From assembly GCA_021496925.1 (NCBI GenBank), contig CP053915.1, forward strand, positions 1,178,001-1,242,000: DNA of 64,000 bases, read 5' to 3'. The number at the start of each line of letters is the position of its first letter. Positions within the stretch are counted from its first letter, which is position 1. A program made the position numbers and the translations under genes. Under the pieces are notes generated by a model that ran no database searches, had not been told where the DNA came from, and saw nothing but the letters and a program-made list of their open reading frames with translations. This stretch comes from Acidovorax sp. YS12. Its GTDB lineage: Bacteria; Pseudomonadota; Gammaproteobacteria; Burkholderiales; Burkholderiaceae_C. Positions 34,660 to 43,949 of the stretch are shown here, one piece after another.

Positions 34660-36528
34660 ATGAAACGACGTACCCTGCTCCAGCACACCGGTGCCCTGCC
34701 CCTGCTGGGCCTGCTCACTGCCTGCGGCGGCAGCGGCCCCAGCGATGATTTACCGAGCACGGCGCAGACCACGCTGCTGGTGTATCTGGTGGCCTCGGAC
34801 CTGCTGGATGGCAGCGGCGCCGAGCGCGACCTGCTCAACATGCTCAAGGCACACAACAGCGCCAACGTGAGCGTGGTGCTGCAGATCGGCGGCGGCGCCA
34901 CGGCAGGCCAGTACCCGGGCATCGACATGCAGGAAACGCGCCGCTACCGCCTGGTGCCGCGCGCGGGCACGGCCGAAGGCTGGGCGCTGCAGGCCCTGCC
35001 CGATGTCCAGCAGCCGCCCGCCGTGGCCATGAACCTGCCGCAGACGCTGCAGGATTTCATCCAGTGGGGCACGCGCCTGTTCCCGGCCAGGCAGTACGCA
35101 TTGGCGCTGTGGGACCATGGCGGCGGCCCCATCCACGGCTTCGGCAACGACAAGGCCCTGGGTGGCGGCAAGGCACTGTCGCTGGCGGACATTGCCTCGG
35201 CGCTGAAGAACGCGGGCGTGGGCTTCGAGCTGATCGGCTTCGACTGCTGCCTGATGGCCAGCCTGGAGGTGGCCTCGGGCCTGGCCCCGCACGGCCGCTA
35301 CCTGGTGGGCTCCGAGGAGGTCACCACCGGCTGGGACTGGACCAAGGTGGTGGATTTCATCGCAGCCAACCCGCAAGCCAGGGGAGACGCCCTGGGCCGC
35401 GCCATCGTGGACAGCTACAAGGCGTTCGACGAAACCGGCCCGCTGGATTTCACGGCCTACTCGGTCTCCGATCTGGGCAAGACCGCGGCGCTGGTGCAGG
35501 TGCTGGACCAGGTGGCGCTCACGCTCCAGAGCGCCATTGCCTCCCAGGGGCTGCAAGCCTGGTGGGCCATCGCCGTGGCGCGGCGCGCGGCGCAGGACTT
35601 CCAGTCCAATCTGTTCCAGACCCAGGCGGATCTGGTGGACGTGAAGTCATGGATCCATGAACTTGCCAAGGTGGACATGCTGCCTTCGGCGCTGGTCAGC
35701 CAGTTCGACGCGGCCTTCGGCGCGATGGTGGTGCACGCCGATGGCGGCGAAGACGACGCCCACGGCCTGATGATGTACTTCCCGCTCTACTCCACGCTGA
35801 ATGTCCAGCTGCTGGCGAAATACCGCGCGGTGCCGTTCTCATCGACCTACCACGCGCTCATCGATACCTATACGGCCTTTGCCGCCAGCGACCAGATGCC
35901 GTACATCGGCGTGGGCACGCCCCGCATCGAGGGCGGCGTGGCCGTGGCCGACGTGCGTACGGTGCCCCGCCCCACGCAACCAAAGGCGCTGCCGGTGCTG
36001 ACGCGCCCGTTCGACGAAGGCTTTTGCGCCCTGGCCGTGGACGGCATGGCGGTGTCGATGCAGGCGGCCACCGTCCAGGACCAGCAGATACGCATGGCGC
36101 GCTACCAGCTCTGGCCCATGGTGCAAGGCCAGTTCGTCACGCTGCTGCCGGAAGACCCGCAGGACGACAGCCTGTTCCAGATTCCCGTGCTGCGGGTGGA
36201 CGGCGGCCGCGACGACAACGGCCTGCTGATGGCCATGCGCGAAAGCGACGGCCGCCTGCGCATCCGCTGGTTCGTCGCGCACGACACGCTGGCGGGCTCC
36301 TCCGCCGCCATGCTCACGCTGTCCCCTGGCGAGCAGTACCAGCCGCAGCGCCTGAACCTGGAAACCCACGCCTGGGAACCCGCCGACGTCACCCTCACGG
36401 TGCCCGCGGGCGACTGGCTGGTGACCTTGCAGACTGCCCCGGCCCCGGTGGAGTACTACACCCTGCACATGGTGGCGTCGGACCTGACCGGCCAGTTGCG
36501 CAGCTCGGCCCCCGGGCTCGTGCTCTAA
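34660..36528 (+). CDS. Clostripain-family (C11) cysteine peptidase lipoprotein
   Basis: The product is 622 aa. The N-terminus MKRRTLLQHTGALPLLGLL ending TAC-GG is a lipoprotein signal peptide with an RR pair that could suit Tat export. The peptidase domain shows the C11 features: TLLVYLVASDLLD near the start, the histidine in ALALWDHGGG and the cysteine in LIGFDCCLMASLEVASG, then YLVGSEEVTTGWDW. A C-terminal beta-rich region of ~200 residues follows. C11 enzymes cleave after basic residues in secreted proteins. The divergent position beside the surface-protein operon suggests, but does not show, that it processes those proteins. The start is chosen for its signal peptide. Confidence 0.85.
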   Translation: MKRRTLLQHTGALPLLGLLTACGGSGPSDDLPSTAQTTLLVYLVASDLLDGSGAERDLLNMLKAHNSANVSVVLQIGGGATAGQYPGIDMQETRRYRLVPRAGTAEGWALQALPDVQQPPAVAMNLPQTLQDFIQWGTRLFPARQYALALWDHGGGPIHGFGNDKALGGGKALSLADIASALKNAGVGFELIGFDCCLMASLEVASGLAPHGRYLVGSEEVTTGWDWTKVVDFIAANPQARGDALGRAIVDSYKAFDETGPLDFTAYSVSDLGKTAALVQVLDQVALTLQSAIASQGLQAWWAIAVARRAAQDFQSNLFQTQADLVDVKSWIHELAKVDMLPSALVSQFDAAFGAMVVHADGGEDDAHGLMMYFPLYSTLNVQLLAKYRAVPFSSTYHALIDTYTAFAASDQMPYIGVGTPRIEGGVAVADVRTVPRPTQPKALPVLTRPFDEGFCALAVDGMAVSMQAATVQDQQIRMARYQLWPMVQGQFVTLLPEDPQDDSLFQIPVLRVDGGRDDNGLLMAMRESDGRLRIRWFVAHDTLAGSSAAMLTLSPGEQYQPQRLNLETHAWEPADVTLTVPAGDWLVTLQTAPAPVEYYTLHMVASDLTGQLRSSAPGLVL

Positions 36529-36634
36529 CCCCAGCCCCCCGCCGCGCGCCCATGCCACGCTGCGCGCCGGGGGGAAAGGCATCCCATGAGAAAATCGCGG
36601 GTTATTTCACGTCAAGAATCAGGACACCCGCACC

Positions 36635-37739
36635 ATGGAAGCAGAACGCACCAACCTCATCGGCACCACCCTCGAAGACCTGTCGAGCCGGACGCAAGAG
36701 TTACGGAGGTATCTTTGACTACGATGCCAAGTACGAACGCCTGCGCACGGTAAACGCCTCGCTGGAAGACCCCGGCGTCTGGAACGACCCGAAGAAAGCC
36801 CAGGAACTGGGCAAGGAAAAGAAGTCGCTCGACGCCGTGGTGCTGACGCTGCAAAAGCTCACCGCCGAACTGGCCGACAACGCCGAGCTCTACGAAATGA
36901 GCAAGGAGGAAGGCGATGACACCGGCCTGGAAACGATCGAGGCCGAGACCGCCAAGCTGCGCCCGCTGATCGAGGAGCTGGAATTCCGCCGCATGTTCAG
37001 CAACGAGGCCGATCCGCTGAACTGCTTCGTGGACATCCAGGCCGGCGCTGGCGGCACCGAGGCCTGCGACTGGGCCAGCATGCTGCTGCGCCAGTACCTG
37101 AAGTACGCCGAGCGCAAGGGCTTCAAGGCCACGGTGGAAGATGAAACCCCCGGCGACGTAGCGGGCATCAAGAGCGCGACGATCAAGATCGAGGGCGAGT
37201 ACGCCTACGGCCTGCTGCGCACCGAAACCGGCGTGCACCGCCTGGTGCGCAAGAGCCCGTTCGACAGCTCGGGCGGGCGCCACACCTCGTTCGCCTCGCT
37301 GTTCGTCTACCCCGAGATCGACGACTCCATCGAGATCAACATCAACCCCGCCGACGTGCGCACCGACACCTTCCGCGCTTCCGGCGCGGGCGGCCAGCAC
37401 ATCAACAAGACCGATTCGGCCGTGCGCCTGACGCACATCCCCACCGGCATCGTGGTGCAGTGCCAGGACGGGCGCAGCCAGCATTCCAACCGCGACGTGG
37501 CCTGGCAGCGCCTGCGCTCGCGCCTGTACGACTTCGAGATGCGCAAGCGCATGGAAGAGCAGCAAAAGCTCGAAGACACAAAGACCGACGTGGGCTGGGG
37601 CCACCAGATCCGCTCGTACGTGCTGGACAACAGCCGCATCAAGGATCTGCGCACCAACGTCGAAGTCTCCGCCACGCAAAAAGTGCTGGACGGCGACCTG
37701 GACGTGTTCATCGAAGCCTCGCTCAAGCAGGGCGTTTAA
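36635..37739 (+). CDS. prfB: Peptide chain release factor 2 (programmed +1 frameshift)
   Basis: RF2 recognises UGA and UAA stop codons and releases the finished peptide. The first 26 codons after the ATG at 36635 run to an in-frame TGA at 36716; a +1 shift at CTT-TGA continues the protein for 340 residues, giving 367 aa in total (E. coli 365). The anticodon-like SPF motif (VRKSPFDSSGGRHTSF) and the catalytic GGQ loop (RASGAGGQHINK) are intact, with Ala just before the GGQ segment, as in most bacteria other than E. coli K-12. pepN begins a few bases downstream, so the two are probably co-transcribed. Confidence 0.97.
36704..36719 (+). other. prfB: Programmed +1 frameshift site of prfB
   Basis: The codons are CGG AGG TAT CTT TGA C. 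The GGAGG acts as an internal Shine-Dalgarno a few bases before CTT, and the poor TGA-C stop context allows slippage from CTT to TTT. This is the classic autoregulatory switch: low RF2 favours the shift and so makes more RF2. Confidence 0.97.
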
Positions 37740-37745
37740 GGAAGC

Positions 37746-40469
37746 ATGATGAAAGAAGGACAAGCCACCGCCACCCACCGGCTCGACTATGCGCCTCCGG
37801 CGTACTGGATCGACACGGTGGATCTTGCATTCGACCTCGACCCCGCCAAGACCCGCGTGCTGAACAGGATGCGCCTGCGCCGCAACCCAGCCGTGGCGCC
37901 CCAGCCCCTGCGCCTCGATGGCGAGGAGCTGAACCTGGCGCGCGTGCTGGTCAACGGCAGCGGCACCTCGTTCAAGATGGAAGGCGGCCAACTGGTGCTG
38001 GAGAACCTGCCCGAAGGCGACGCGCCTTTCGAGCTGGAGATCTTCACCACCTGCGCCCCGGCCAAGAACACCCAGCTGTCGGGCCTGTACGTGAGCGGCG
38101 ACGCCTTCTTCACGCAGTGCGAGGCCGAGGGCTTCCGGCGCATCACCTACTTCCTCGACCGGCCCGACGTGATGGCCAGCTACACCGTCACCCTGCGCGC
38201 CGACAAAGCCGCGTATCCGGTGCTGCTGTCCAACGGCAACCTGGTGGACAGCGGCGCGCTGGAAGACGGCCCCAACGGTCCCCGGCATTTCGCCAAATGG
38301 GCCGATCCGCACAAGAAGCCCTGCTACCTGTTCGCCCTGGTAGCCGGCAAGCTGGTAGCGCGCGAGCAGAAGATCAAGAGCCGCGCGGGCCGCGACCACC
38401 TGCTGCAGGTGTACGTGCGCCCCGGCGACCTGGAGAAGACCGAGCACGCGATGAACTCGCTCATGGCCAGCATCGCCTGGGACGAGGCGCGCTTCGGCCT
38501 GAGCCTGGACCTGGACCGCTTCATGATCGTCGCCACCAGCGACTTCAACATGGGCGCGATGGAGAACAAGGGCCTGAACGTCTTCAACACCAAGTTCGTG
38601 CTGGCCAGCCAGTCCACCGCCACCGATGTCGATTTCGCCAACATCGAGAGCGTGGTCGGCCACGAGTACTTCCATAACTGGACGGGCAACCGCGTCACCT
38701 GCCGCGACTGGTTCCAGCTCTCGCTGAAAGAGGGCCTGACGGTGTTCCGCGACCAGGAATTCAGCATGGACATGGCGGGCTCCCCTTCGGCGCGCGCCGT
38801 CAAGCGCATTGAGGACGTGCGCGTGCTGCGCACCGTGCAGTTCCCAGAGGACGCGGGCCCCATGGCCCACCCGGTGCGGCCCGACAGCTACGTCGAGATC
38901 AACAACTTCTACACCGTCACCATCTACGAGAAGGGTGCCGAGGTGGTGCGCATGCAGCACAACCTGGTGGGCCGCGAGGGCTTCGCCAAGGGCATGAAGC
39001 TCTACTTCGAGCGCCACGACGGCCAGGCCGTGGCCTGCGACGACTTCGCCCAGGCCATGGCCGATGCGAATCCCGGCAGCGAGCTGGCACAGCGCCTGGA
39101 CCCGTTCAAGCGCTGGTACAGCCAGGCCGGTACGCCGCGCGTGCAGGCCGAGGGGCACTATGACGCCACCGCCCGCAGCTACACGCTCACGCTCACGCAA
39201 AGCTGCCCCGCCACGCCAGGCCAGCCCGGGAAGCTGCCCTTCGTCATCCCCGTCACGCTGGGTCTGCTGGCGCCCGACGGCACCGCCCTGCCCCTGCAAC
39301 TGGCAGACGAAGCCGTGCCCGGTGCCGCCGAGCGCACCGTGGTGCTGGCCGAGCCGCAACTGACGCTCACCTTCGTGAACATTGACAGCGCGCCCGTGCC
39401 CTCGCTGCTGCGCGGCTTCAGCGCCCCGGTGGTGCTGGACTGCGCCTACAGCGATGCCGAGCTGCTGACCCTGCTGGCCCACGACGGCGATGCCTTCAAC
39501 CGCTGGGAAGCGGGCCAGCGCCTGGCGCTGCGCGTTGCTATCAATGCAATAGCTGCTAGCGCAAGCCAGGAAAGCGCTGGAGCCGAAAAACTCTTGCAAC
39601 CCGCGTTCGTGCAGGCCATGCGCGACGTGCTGCGCCACCCGCAGCTCGACGCCGCGTTCAAGGAGCTGGTGCTCACCCTGCCCTCCGAGGCCTACATCGC
39701 CGAGCAGCTCGGCGAGGTCGATCCGCAGCGCGTGCATGCGGTGCGCGAAGCCATGCGCGCCCAGTTGGCCCAGGAGCTGCACGCCGACTGGGCCTGGGCC
39801 TGGGAACAGCACCAGGACTGCGGCGCCTACCGGCCCGACGCTGTGAGCAGCGGCCGCCGCGCGCTGGCGGGCCTGGCGCTGTCCATGCTGTGCCTGGCGG
39901 CCCGCGCCAGCGGGGACACGGTATGGCCCGGGAAGACCTACCAGCGCTTCAAGATCGCTGCGAACATGACCGACCGCTTCAACGCGCTGTCGGCCCTGGT
40001 CGGCAGCGGCCACGCACTGGCCCAGCCGGCGCTGGCGCGTTTCCATGCCCTGTTCAAGGACGAGGCGCTGGTCATCGACAAGTGGTTCGCCCTGCAGGCC
40101 AGTGCGCCAGACCGTGGCGGCGACGTGCTGCCCGCCGTGCGCCAGCTCATGAAGCACCCGCAGTTCTCGCTCAAGAACCCCAACCGCGCGCGCAGCGTGA
40201 TCTTCAGCTACTGCAGCGCCAACCCGGGCGCCTTCCACCGCGCGGACGCGGCGGGCTACGTGTTCTGGGCTGATCGCGTGCTGGAACTCGACGCCCTCAA
40301 CCCCCAGGTGGCCGCCCGCCTGTCGCGCGCGCTGGACCGCTGGCGCAAGCTCGCCGAGCCCTACCGCACCGCCGCCCGCGAAGCCATTGCCCGCGTGGCC
40401 GCCAAGCCCGACCTGTCCAACGACGTGCGTGAAGTCGTGACGCGCGCGCTGGCCGACGGGACCGATTGA
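37746..40469 (+). CDS. pepN: Aminopeptidase N (M1 zinc metallopeptidase)
   Basis: This 907-aa cytoplasmic enzyme releases N-terminal amino acids from peptides. The exopeptidase motif GAMENKGLN and the zinc site HEYFHNWTGNR, with the downstream glutamate in LKEGLTVFRDQEFS, are intact. The length fits the proteobacterial family (~870-900). The start may be either of two adjacent ATGs (37746 or 37749). In the linker after FNRWEAGQRLALR the protein carries AIAASASQESAGAEKLL, encoded by repeat copy 7, an in-frame insertion in a poorly conserved region. fbp starts 17 bp downstream. Confidence 0.96.
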   Translation: MMKEGQATATHRLDYAPPAYWIDTVDLAFDLDPAKTRVLNRMRLRRNPAVAPQPLRLDGEELNLARVLVNGSGTSFKMEGGQLVLENLPEGDAPFELEIFTTCAPAKNTQLSGLYVSGDAFFTQCEAEGFRRITYFLDRPDVMASYTVTLRADKAAYPVLLSNGNLVDSGALEDGPNGPRHFAKWADPHKKPCYLFALVAGKLVAREQKIKSRAGRDHLLQVYVRPGDLEKTEHAMNSLMASIAWDEARFGLSLDLDRFMIVATSDFNMGAMENKGLNVFNTKFVLASQSTATDVDFANIESVVGHEYFHNWTGNRVTCRDWFQLSLKEGLTVFRDQEFSMDMAGSPSARAVKRIEDVRVLRTVQFPEDAGPMAHPVRPDSYVEINNFYTVTIYEKGAEVVRMQHNLVGREGFAKGMKLYFERHDGQAVACDDFAQAMADANPGSELAQRLDPFKRWYSQAGTPRVQAEGHYDATARSYTLTLTQSCPATPGQPGKLPFVIPVTLGLLAPDGTALPLQLADEAVPGAAERTVVLAEPQLTLTFVNIDSAPVPSLLRGFSAPVVLDCAYSDAELLTLLAHDGDAFNRWEAGQRLALRVAINAIAASASQESAGAEKLLQPAFVQAMRDVLRHPQLDAAFKELVLTLPSEAYIAEQLGEVDPQRVHAVREAMRAQLAQELHADWAWAWEQHQDCGAYRPDAVSSGRRALAGLALSMLCLAARASGDTVWPGKTYQRFKIAANMTDRFNALSALVGSGHALAQPALARFHALFKDEALVIDKWFALQASAPDRGGDVLPAVRQLMKHPQFSLKNPNRARSVIFSYCSANPGAFHRADAAGYVFWADRVLELDALNPQVAARLSRALDRWRKLAEPYRTAAREAIARVAAKPDLSNDVREVVTRALADGTD
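39547..39592 (+). repeat. Dispersed hairpin repeat, copy 7 (inside pepN, in frame)
   Basis: It reads CAATAGCTGCTAGCGC, a short loop and AAAGCGCTGGAGCCGAAAAA. It is in sense orientation and translated as AIAASASQESAGAEK. It lies in the C-terminal helical domain between conserved blocks. Confidence 0.8.
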
Positions 40470-40486
40470 CCAAGGAGTTTGAAACC

Positions 40487-41497
40487 ATGAAGCAAAAGAA
40501 CATCAGCCTGACCCGCTACCTGGTGGAGCAGCAGCGCGTGGACGGCCTCATTCCCGGCCAGCTGCGCCTGCTGCTCGAAGTGGTGGCGCGCGCCTGCAAG
40601 CGCATCGCCCTCGCCGTCAACAAGGGCGAGCTGGGCGAAGTCATGGGCTCCGCCGGCACCGAGAACATCCAGGGCGAAGTACAGAAGAAGCTGGACATCA
40701 TCGCCAACGAAACCCTGATCGAAGCCAACGAATGGGGCGGCCACCTCGCCGCCATGGCCAGCGAGGAGATGGAAGGCATCTACCTGGTGCCCAACCGCTA
40801 CCCGCTGGGCGAATACCTGCTGATGTTCGACCCGCTCGACGGTTCGTCCAACATCGACGTCAACGTCAGCATCGGCACCATCTTCAGCGTGCTCAAGAAA
40901 CCCGAGGGCCACCCGGGCGTGACCGAGGACGACTTCATGCAGCCCGGCAACCAGCAGGTCGCCGCCGGCTACTGCATCTACGGCCCGCAGACCACGCTGG
41001 TGCTCACGGTGGGCGACGGCGTGGCCATGTTCACGCTGGACCGCGAGCAGGGCTCCTTCGTGCTCACGCGCGAGAACGTGCGCATTCCCGAGGACACCAA
41101 GGAATTCGCCATCAACATGAGCAACATGCGCCACTGGGACGAGCCCGTGCGCCGCTACATCGACGAATGCCTGCAGGGCAAGGAAGGCCCGCGCGGCAAG
41201 GACTTCAACATGCGCTGGATCGCCAGCATGGTGTCCGACGTGCACCGCATCCTGTGCCGCGGCGGCGTCTTCATGTACCCCTGGGACAAGCGCGAACCCA
41301 ACAAGCCCGGCAAGCTGCGCCTGATGTACGAGGCCAACCCCATGGGCTGGCTCATCGAACAGGCCGGCGGCGCGGCCACCAACGGACGCCAGCGCATCCT
41401 GGACATCCAGCCCACGCAACTGCACGAACGCGTGAGCGTGATCCTGGGCTCGAAAAATGAAGTGGAACGCGTGACGAGCTACCACAACGGCGCATAA
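40487..41497 (+). CDS. fbp: Fructose-1,6-bisphosphatase class I
   Basis: The product is 336 aa and converts fructose-1,6-bisphosphate to fructose-6-phosphate in gluconeogenesis or the Calvin cycle. The metal-binding motif FDPLDGSSNIDVNVSIGT is present, as are the ALAVNKGELG region and the substrate-binding segment PMGWLIEQAGGAATNGRQ. The start at MKQKNISLTRYL follows AAGGAG at nine bases. It is downstream of pepN in the same direction and is followed by a stem-loop. There are no Calvin-cycle neighbours, so gluconeogenesis is the likely role. Confidence 0.96.
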   Translation: MKQKNISLTRYLVEQQRVDGLIPGQLRLLLEVVARACKRIALAVNKGELGEVMGSAGTENIQGEVQKKLDIIANETLIEANEWGGHLAAMASEEMEGIYLVPNRYPLGEYLLMFDPLDGSSNIDVNVSIGTIFSVLKKPEGHPGVTEDDFMQPGNQQVAAGYCIYGPQTTLVLTVGDGVAMFTLDREQGSFVLTRENVRIPEDTKEFAINMSNMRHWDEPVRRYIDECLQGKEGPRGKDFNMRWIASMVSDVHRILCRGGVFMYPWDKREPNKPGKLRLMYEANPMGWLIEQAGGAATNGRQRILDIQPTQLHERVSVILGSKNEVERVTSYHNGA

Positions 41498-41513
41498 GCG
41501 CCACGCTGGGCGT

Positions 41514-41546
41514 GTTATGAGCCTGGGCTTGCCCCGAGCTCGTAAC
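41514..41546. terminator. Stem-loop between convergent fbp and GGDEF/EAL genes
   Basis: GTTATGAGC pairs with GCTCGTAAC (one G-T pair), and the loop itself contains GGGC/GCCC. It lies between two converging genes, where a shared terminator is expected. It has no clear T run on either side, so factor-independent function is uncertain. Confidence 0.45.
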
Positions 41547-41551
41547 CCGCG

Positions 41552-43726
41552 CTAGGACCGCCCGGCAAGCCGATCAAAGTACGAGGCGAACGATTCCGCC
41601 GGCATCGGTTTCCCGAAAAGATAACCCTGCGCCTCCTTGCAGCCATACTGGCGCAGCTTTTCCCGTTGCGCCTCCGTCTCGACGCCTTCGGCGATCACCT
41701 CCAGATCGAAATTGCGTGCGATGTCGAGGATGGCCCGCACAACCGCGTCGTCCTGCCGTGACTCCAGGATCTGCTGTACGAAGGCGCGGTCAATCTTGAG
41801 GCGCGTCAACGGATAATGCTTGAGCAGGCTGAGCGATGCGTATCCGGTGCCGAAATCATCAAAGGCGATGCCGACGCCAATACCGTGCAGCGCCCGCAGC
41901 GGAGGAAGTACGATTTCTTCATTATCGAGTGCAATGTTCTCGGTGATCTCCAACTCCAGCGCGTGTGGAGGGAGCCTGTGCCGAGCAAGGGCATCCATCA
42001 CCTTCTGCGACAGGTCTCCTGCCCGGAACTGTATGCCGAACAAATTCACCCCGATGCGAAAACGCTCCATGCCTGCTTTTCGCCAAAGCGCTGCCTGAGC
42101 GCAAGCGGTATCCAGAATCCAGTCTCCCACGGTCACCGCCAGCGGACCGCTCTCCAGCATGGGGAGAAATTCTCCGGGCGCGAGCAACCCGCGTTGCGGA
42201 TGCGCCCAGCGGATCAACGCCTCGGCCCCGACAAGCGCGCCATCTTCGATATGGACTTGCGGCTGGTAGTGGAGCCGCAATTCACCGTTGTCCACTGCAC
42301 GGTGCAGTTCGCTGTCGTACAGCCTGCGCGCGCTGGCGGCGGCCCGCAGCGCGGGCACGAAAACAGAGGCATGCCCCTTCAGTGCCCCCTTGGCATGGAA
42401 AAGCGCAAGGTCGGCATTCTCAATCAGCTCGATCGCTTCTGCCGCATGCCGTGGCGCCAAGGCAATACCACAACTGACGGCGACATGCACGTCTTGTCCA
42501 TCGATGCCAATGGGGCGATTGATCGCCATGATCGCTTCGTCGGCAACTTGCTGGGCCTCCTTCACACTGTCCACATCGGAAAGATGGAATGCGAACTCAT
42601 CGCCACCGATGCGTGCGACGACATCGCCAGGCCGGGCCACATTGCGCAACCGGTCGCCAATCTCGCAGAGGATGCGGTCGCCAACGGAGTGCCCGAGGGT
42701 ATCGTTGATGTCCTTGAAATCATCCAGATCCAGCACCAGTGCCGCACTCACCCGGCCTGCAGCAATGCTGTCTTGAATCGACCGGTGGTAAAGCCCGCGG
42801 TTGGCCAGGCCCGTCAACATATCGAAATTGGCCAAGCGGGTCAGTTCCTCCTGCTGCCGCAGCCGTTCGCTGATGTCCTGGACAATGGCGCCAAACCGGA
42901 TGCGGCCCTGCTCTTCCCAATAGGAAGCCGCCAATTCCGCGGGAAATTCGGAACCATTCTTGCGCAGGCCCGTGACTTCAATCGGCGTGCTCGATTGAAT
43001 CTTCCGAAATGCCACCGCACTGGCAATGCGCAAACGGAACGCTGCCCGCTGGTGTTCAGGCATGAGTATTTCGATGCTGCGTCCCATCAATTCGGCGGGC
43101 TGGTAGCCAAACATTCTGGTGGCCGCAGCATTCCACGCAATGATCCGGCAGTCCCCGCCAAATGACACGATTGCCGATGGCGAATGTTCGGCCAAGGCAT
43201 CGAAGCGGGATGCTCCCTGGTGTCCCGCCATCTCGATGCGCCGCAATTCCAGCTTGTCGCAAACGATGCGGGCCAGTTCACGCATGGCGCTCTTGTCGGC
43301 GTCCGATAGCCCGGCGCGGGGCTGATGGTCTATGACGCACAGCGCGCCCAGAGGAAACCCGTTGGGAGATATCAAGGGCACACCGGCATAAAACCTGATG
43401 CCCGACTCCCCTTGCACCAGGGGATTGTCATGAAAACGCTCGTCGTGCAGCGCATCGGGCACGACCATCACATCGTCCTGGGCAATGGCGTGGGCACAGA
43501 ACGACACGTCCCTGCGCATATCGGCTTCGGCAATGCCGCTGCTGGCGGCAAAGAACACATGGTCATTCCCGACCATATTCACCACGGAAACCGGGGTATT
43601 GAAAATCCGGGTGGCCATGGATACCACAGGCCCCAGGCTGGGAAGCTCCTTGCCCTCGTCGAACTCGTACTCCGCCAATGCCGCCAGGCGCTGCGGTTCG
43701 TTATCGAGAATGGGTGGGCATCGCAT
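41552..43726 (-). CDS. GAF-PAS-GGDEF-EAL cyclic-di-GMP protein
   Basis: The product is 724 aa with no membrane segments. A GAF domain (~25-165) is followed by a PAS domain (~175-295: FDALAEHSPSAIVSFGG, GAIVQDISERLRQQ), a GGDEF domain with intact GGDEF in ARIGGDEFAF and an RPGD inhibitory site five residues before it, and an EAL domain with EAL (GAEALIRW), ELEITEN, DDFGTGYASL and EGVET. Both catalytic domains look competent, so it may make or degrade c-di-GMP depending on the GAF/PAS signal. A GGGAGGAAG ribosome site precedes the ATG. It is divergent from rimO. Confidence 0.93.
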   Translation of the reverse strand: MRCPPILDNEPQRLAALAEYEFDEGKELPSLGPVVSMATRIFNTPVSVVNMVGNDHVFFAASSGIAEADMRRDVSFCAHAIAQDDVMVVPDALHDERFHDNPLVQGESGIRFYAGVPLISPNGFPLGALCVIDHQPRAGLSDADKSAMRELARIVCDKLELRRIEMAGHQGASRFDALAEHSPSAIVSFGGDCRIIAWNAAATRMFGYQPAELMGRSIEILMPEHQRAAFRLRIASAVAFRKIQSSTPIEVTGLRKNGSEFPAELAASYWEEQGRIRFGAIVQDISERLRQQEELTRLANFDMLTGLANRGLYHRSIQDSIAAGRVSAALVLDLDDFKDINDTLGHSVGDRILCEIGDRLRNVARPGDVVARIGGDEFAFHLSDVDSVKEAQQVADEAIMAINRPIGIDGQDVHVAVSCGIALAPRHAAEAIELIENADLALFHAKGALKGHASVFVPALRAAASARRLYDSELHRAVDNGELRLHYQPQVHIEDGALVGAEALIRWAHPQRGLLAPGEFLPMLESGPLAVTVGDWILDTACAQAALWRKAGMERFRIGVNLFGIQFRAGDLSQKVMDALARHRLPPHALELEITENIALDNEEIVLPPLRALHGIGVGIAFDDFGTGYASLSLLKHYPLTRLKIDRAFVQQILESRQDDAVVRAILDIARNFDLEVIAEGVETEAQREKLRQYGCKEAQGYLFGKPMPAESFASYFDRLAGRS

Positions 43727-43901
43727 GGGCTTCCTCCCGAAAAAGTGCGGCCCAATTTAGCGTAAACCTCTCCCTGCCTCAAGTTGATTTGGCCTTGCGC
43801 CGAATAATGAGGGCTCAATTACAGAAGTGGGCAGCATGATGCATTGGGCACACCCCTGCGGGTTGGGCCGTCGGCCTCCCGGGCAATCCGGCGGCCTGGC
43901 A

Positions 43902-43907
43902 TAAAAT
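43902..43907 (+). promoter_or_regulatory. Candidate -10 box for rimO
   Basis: TAAAAT within GGCATAAAATACC lies 42 bp before the rimO ATG in the gap between rimO and the divergent GGDEF/EAL gene. No good -35 hexamer stands at the usual distance, so this is tentative. Confidence 0.35.
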
Positions 43908-43949
43908 ACCGCCCCCACCTCATCCGCCAGGCCGCCCTGCGGAATTCCA

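Noticed and set aside
36657..40238. A 1193-codon open frame on the minus strand opposite prfB and pepN
   Set aside because: It spans two well-known genes and has no motif of its own; it comes from GC-rich third positions.
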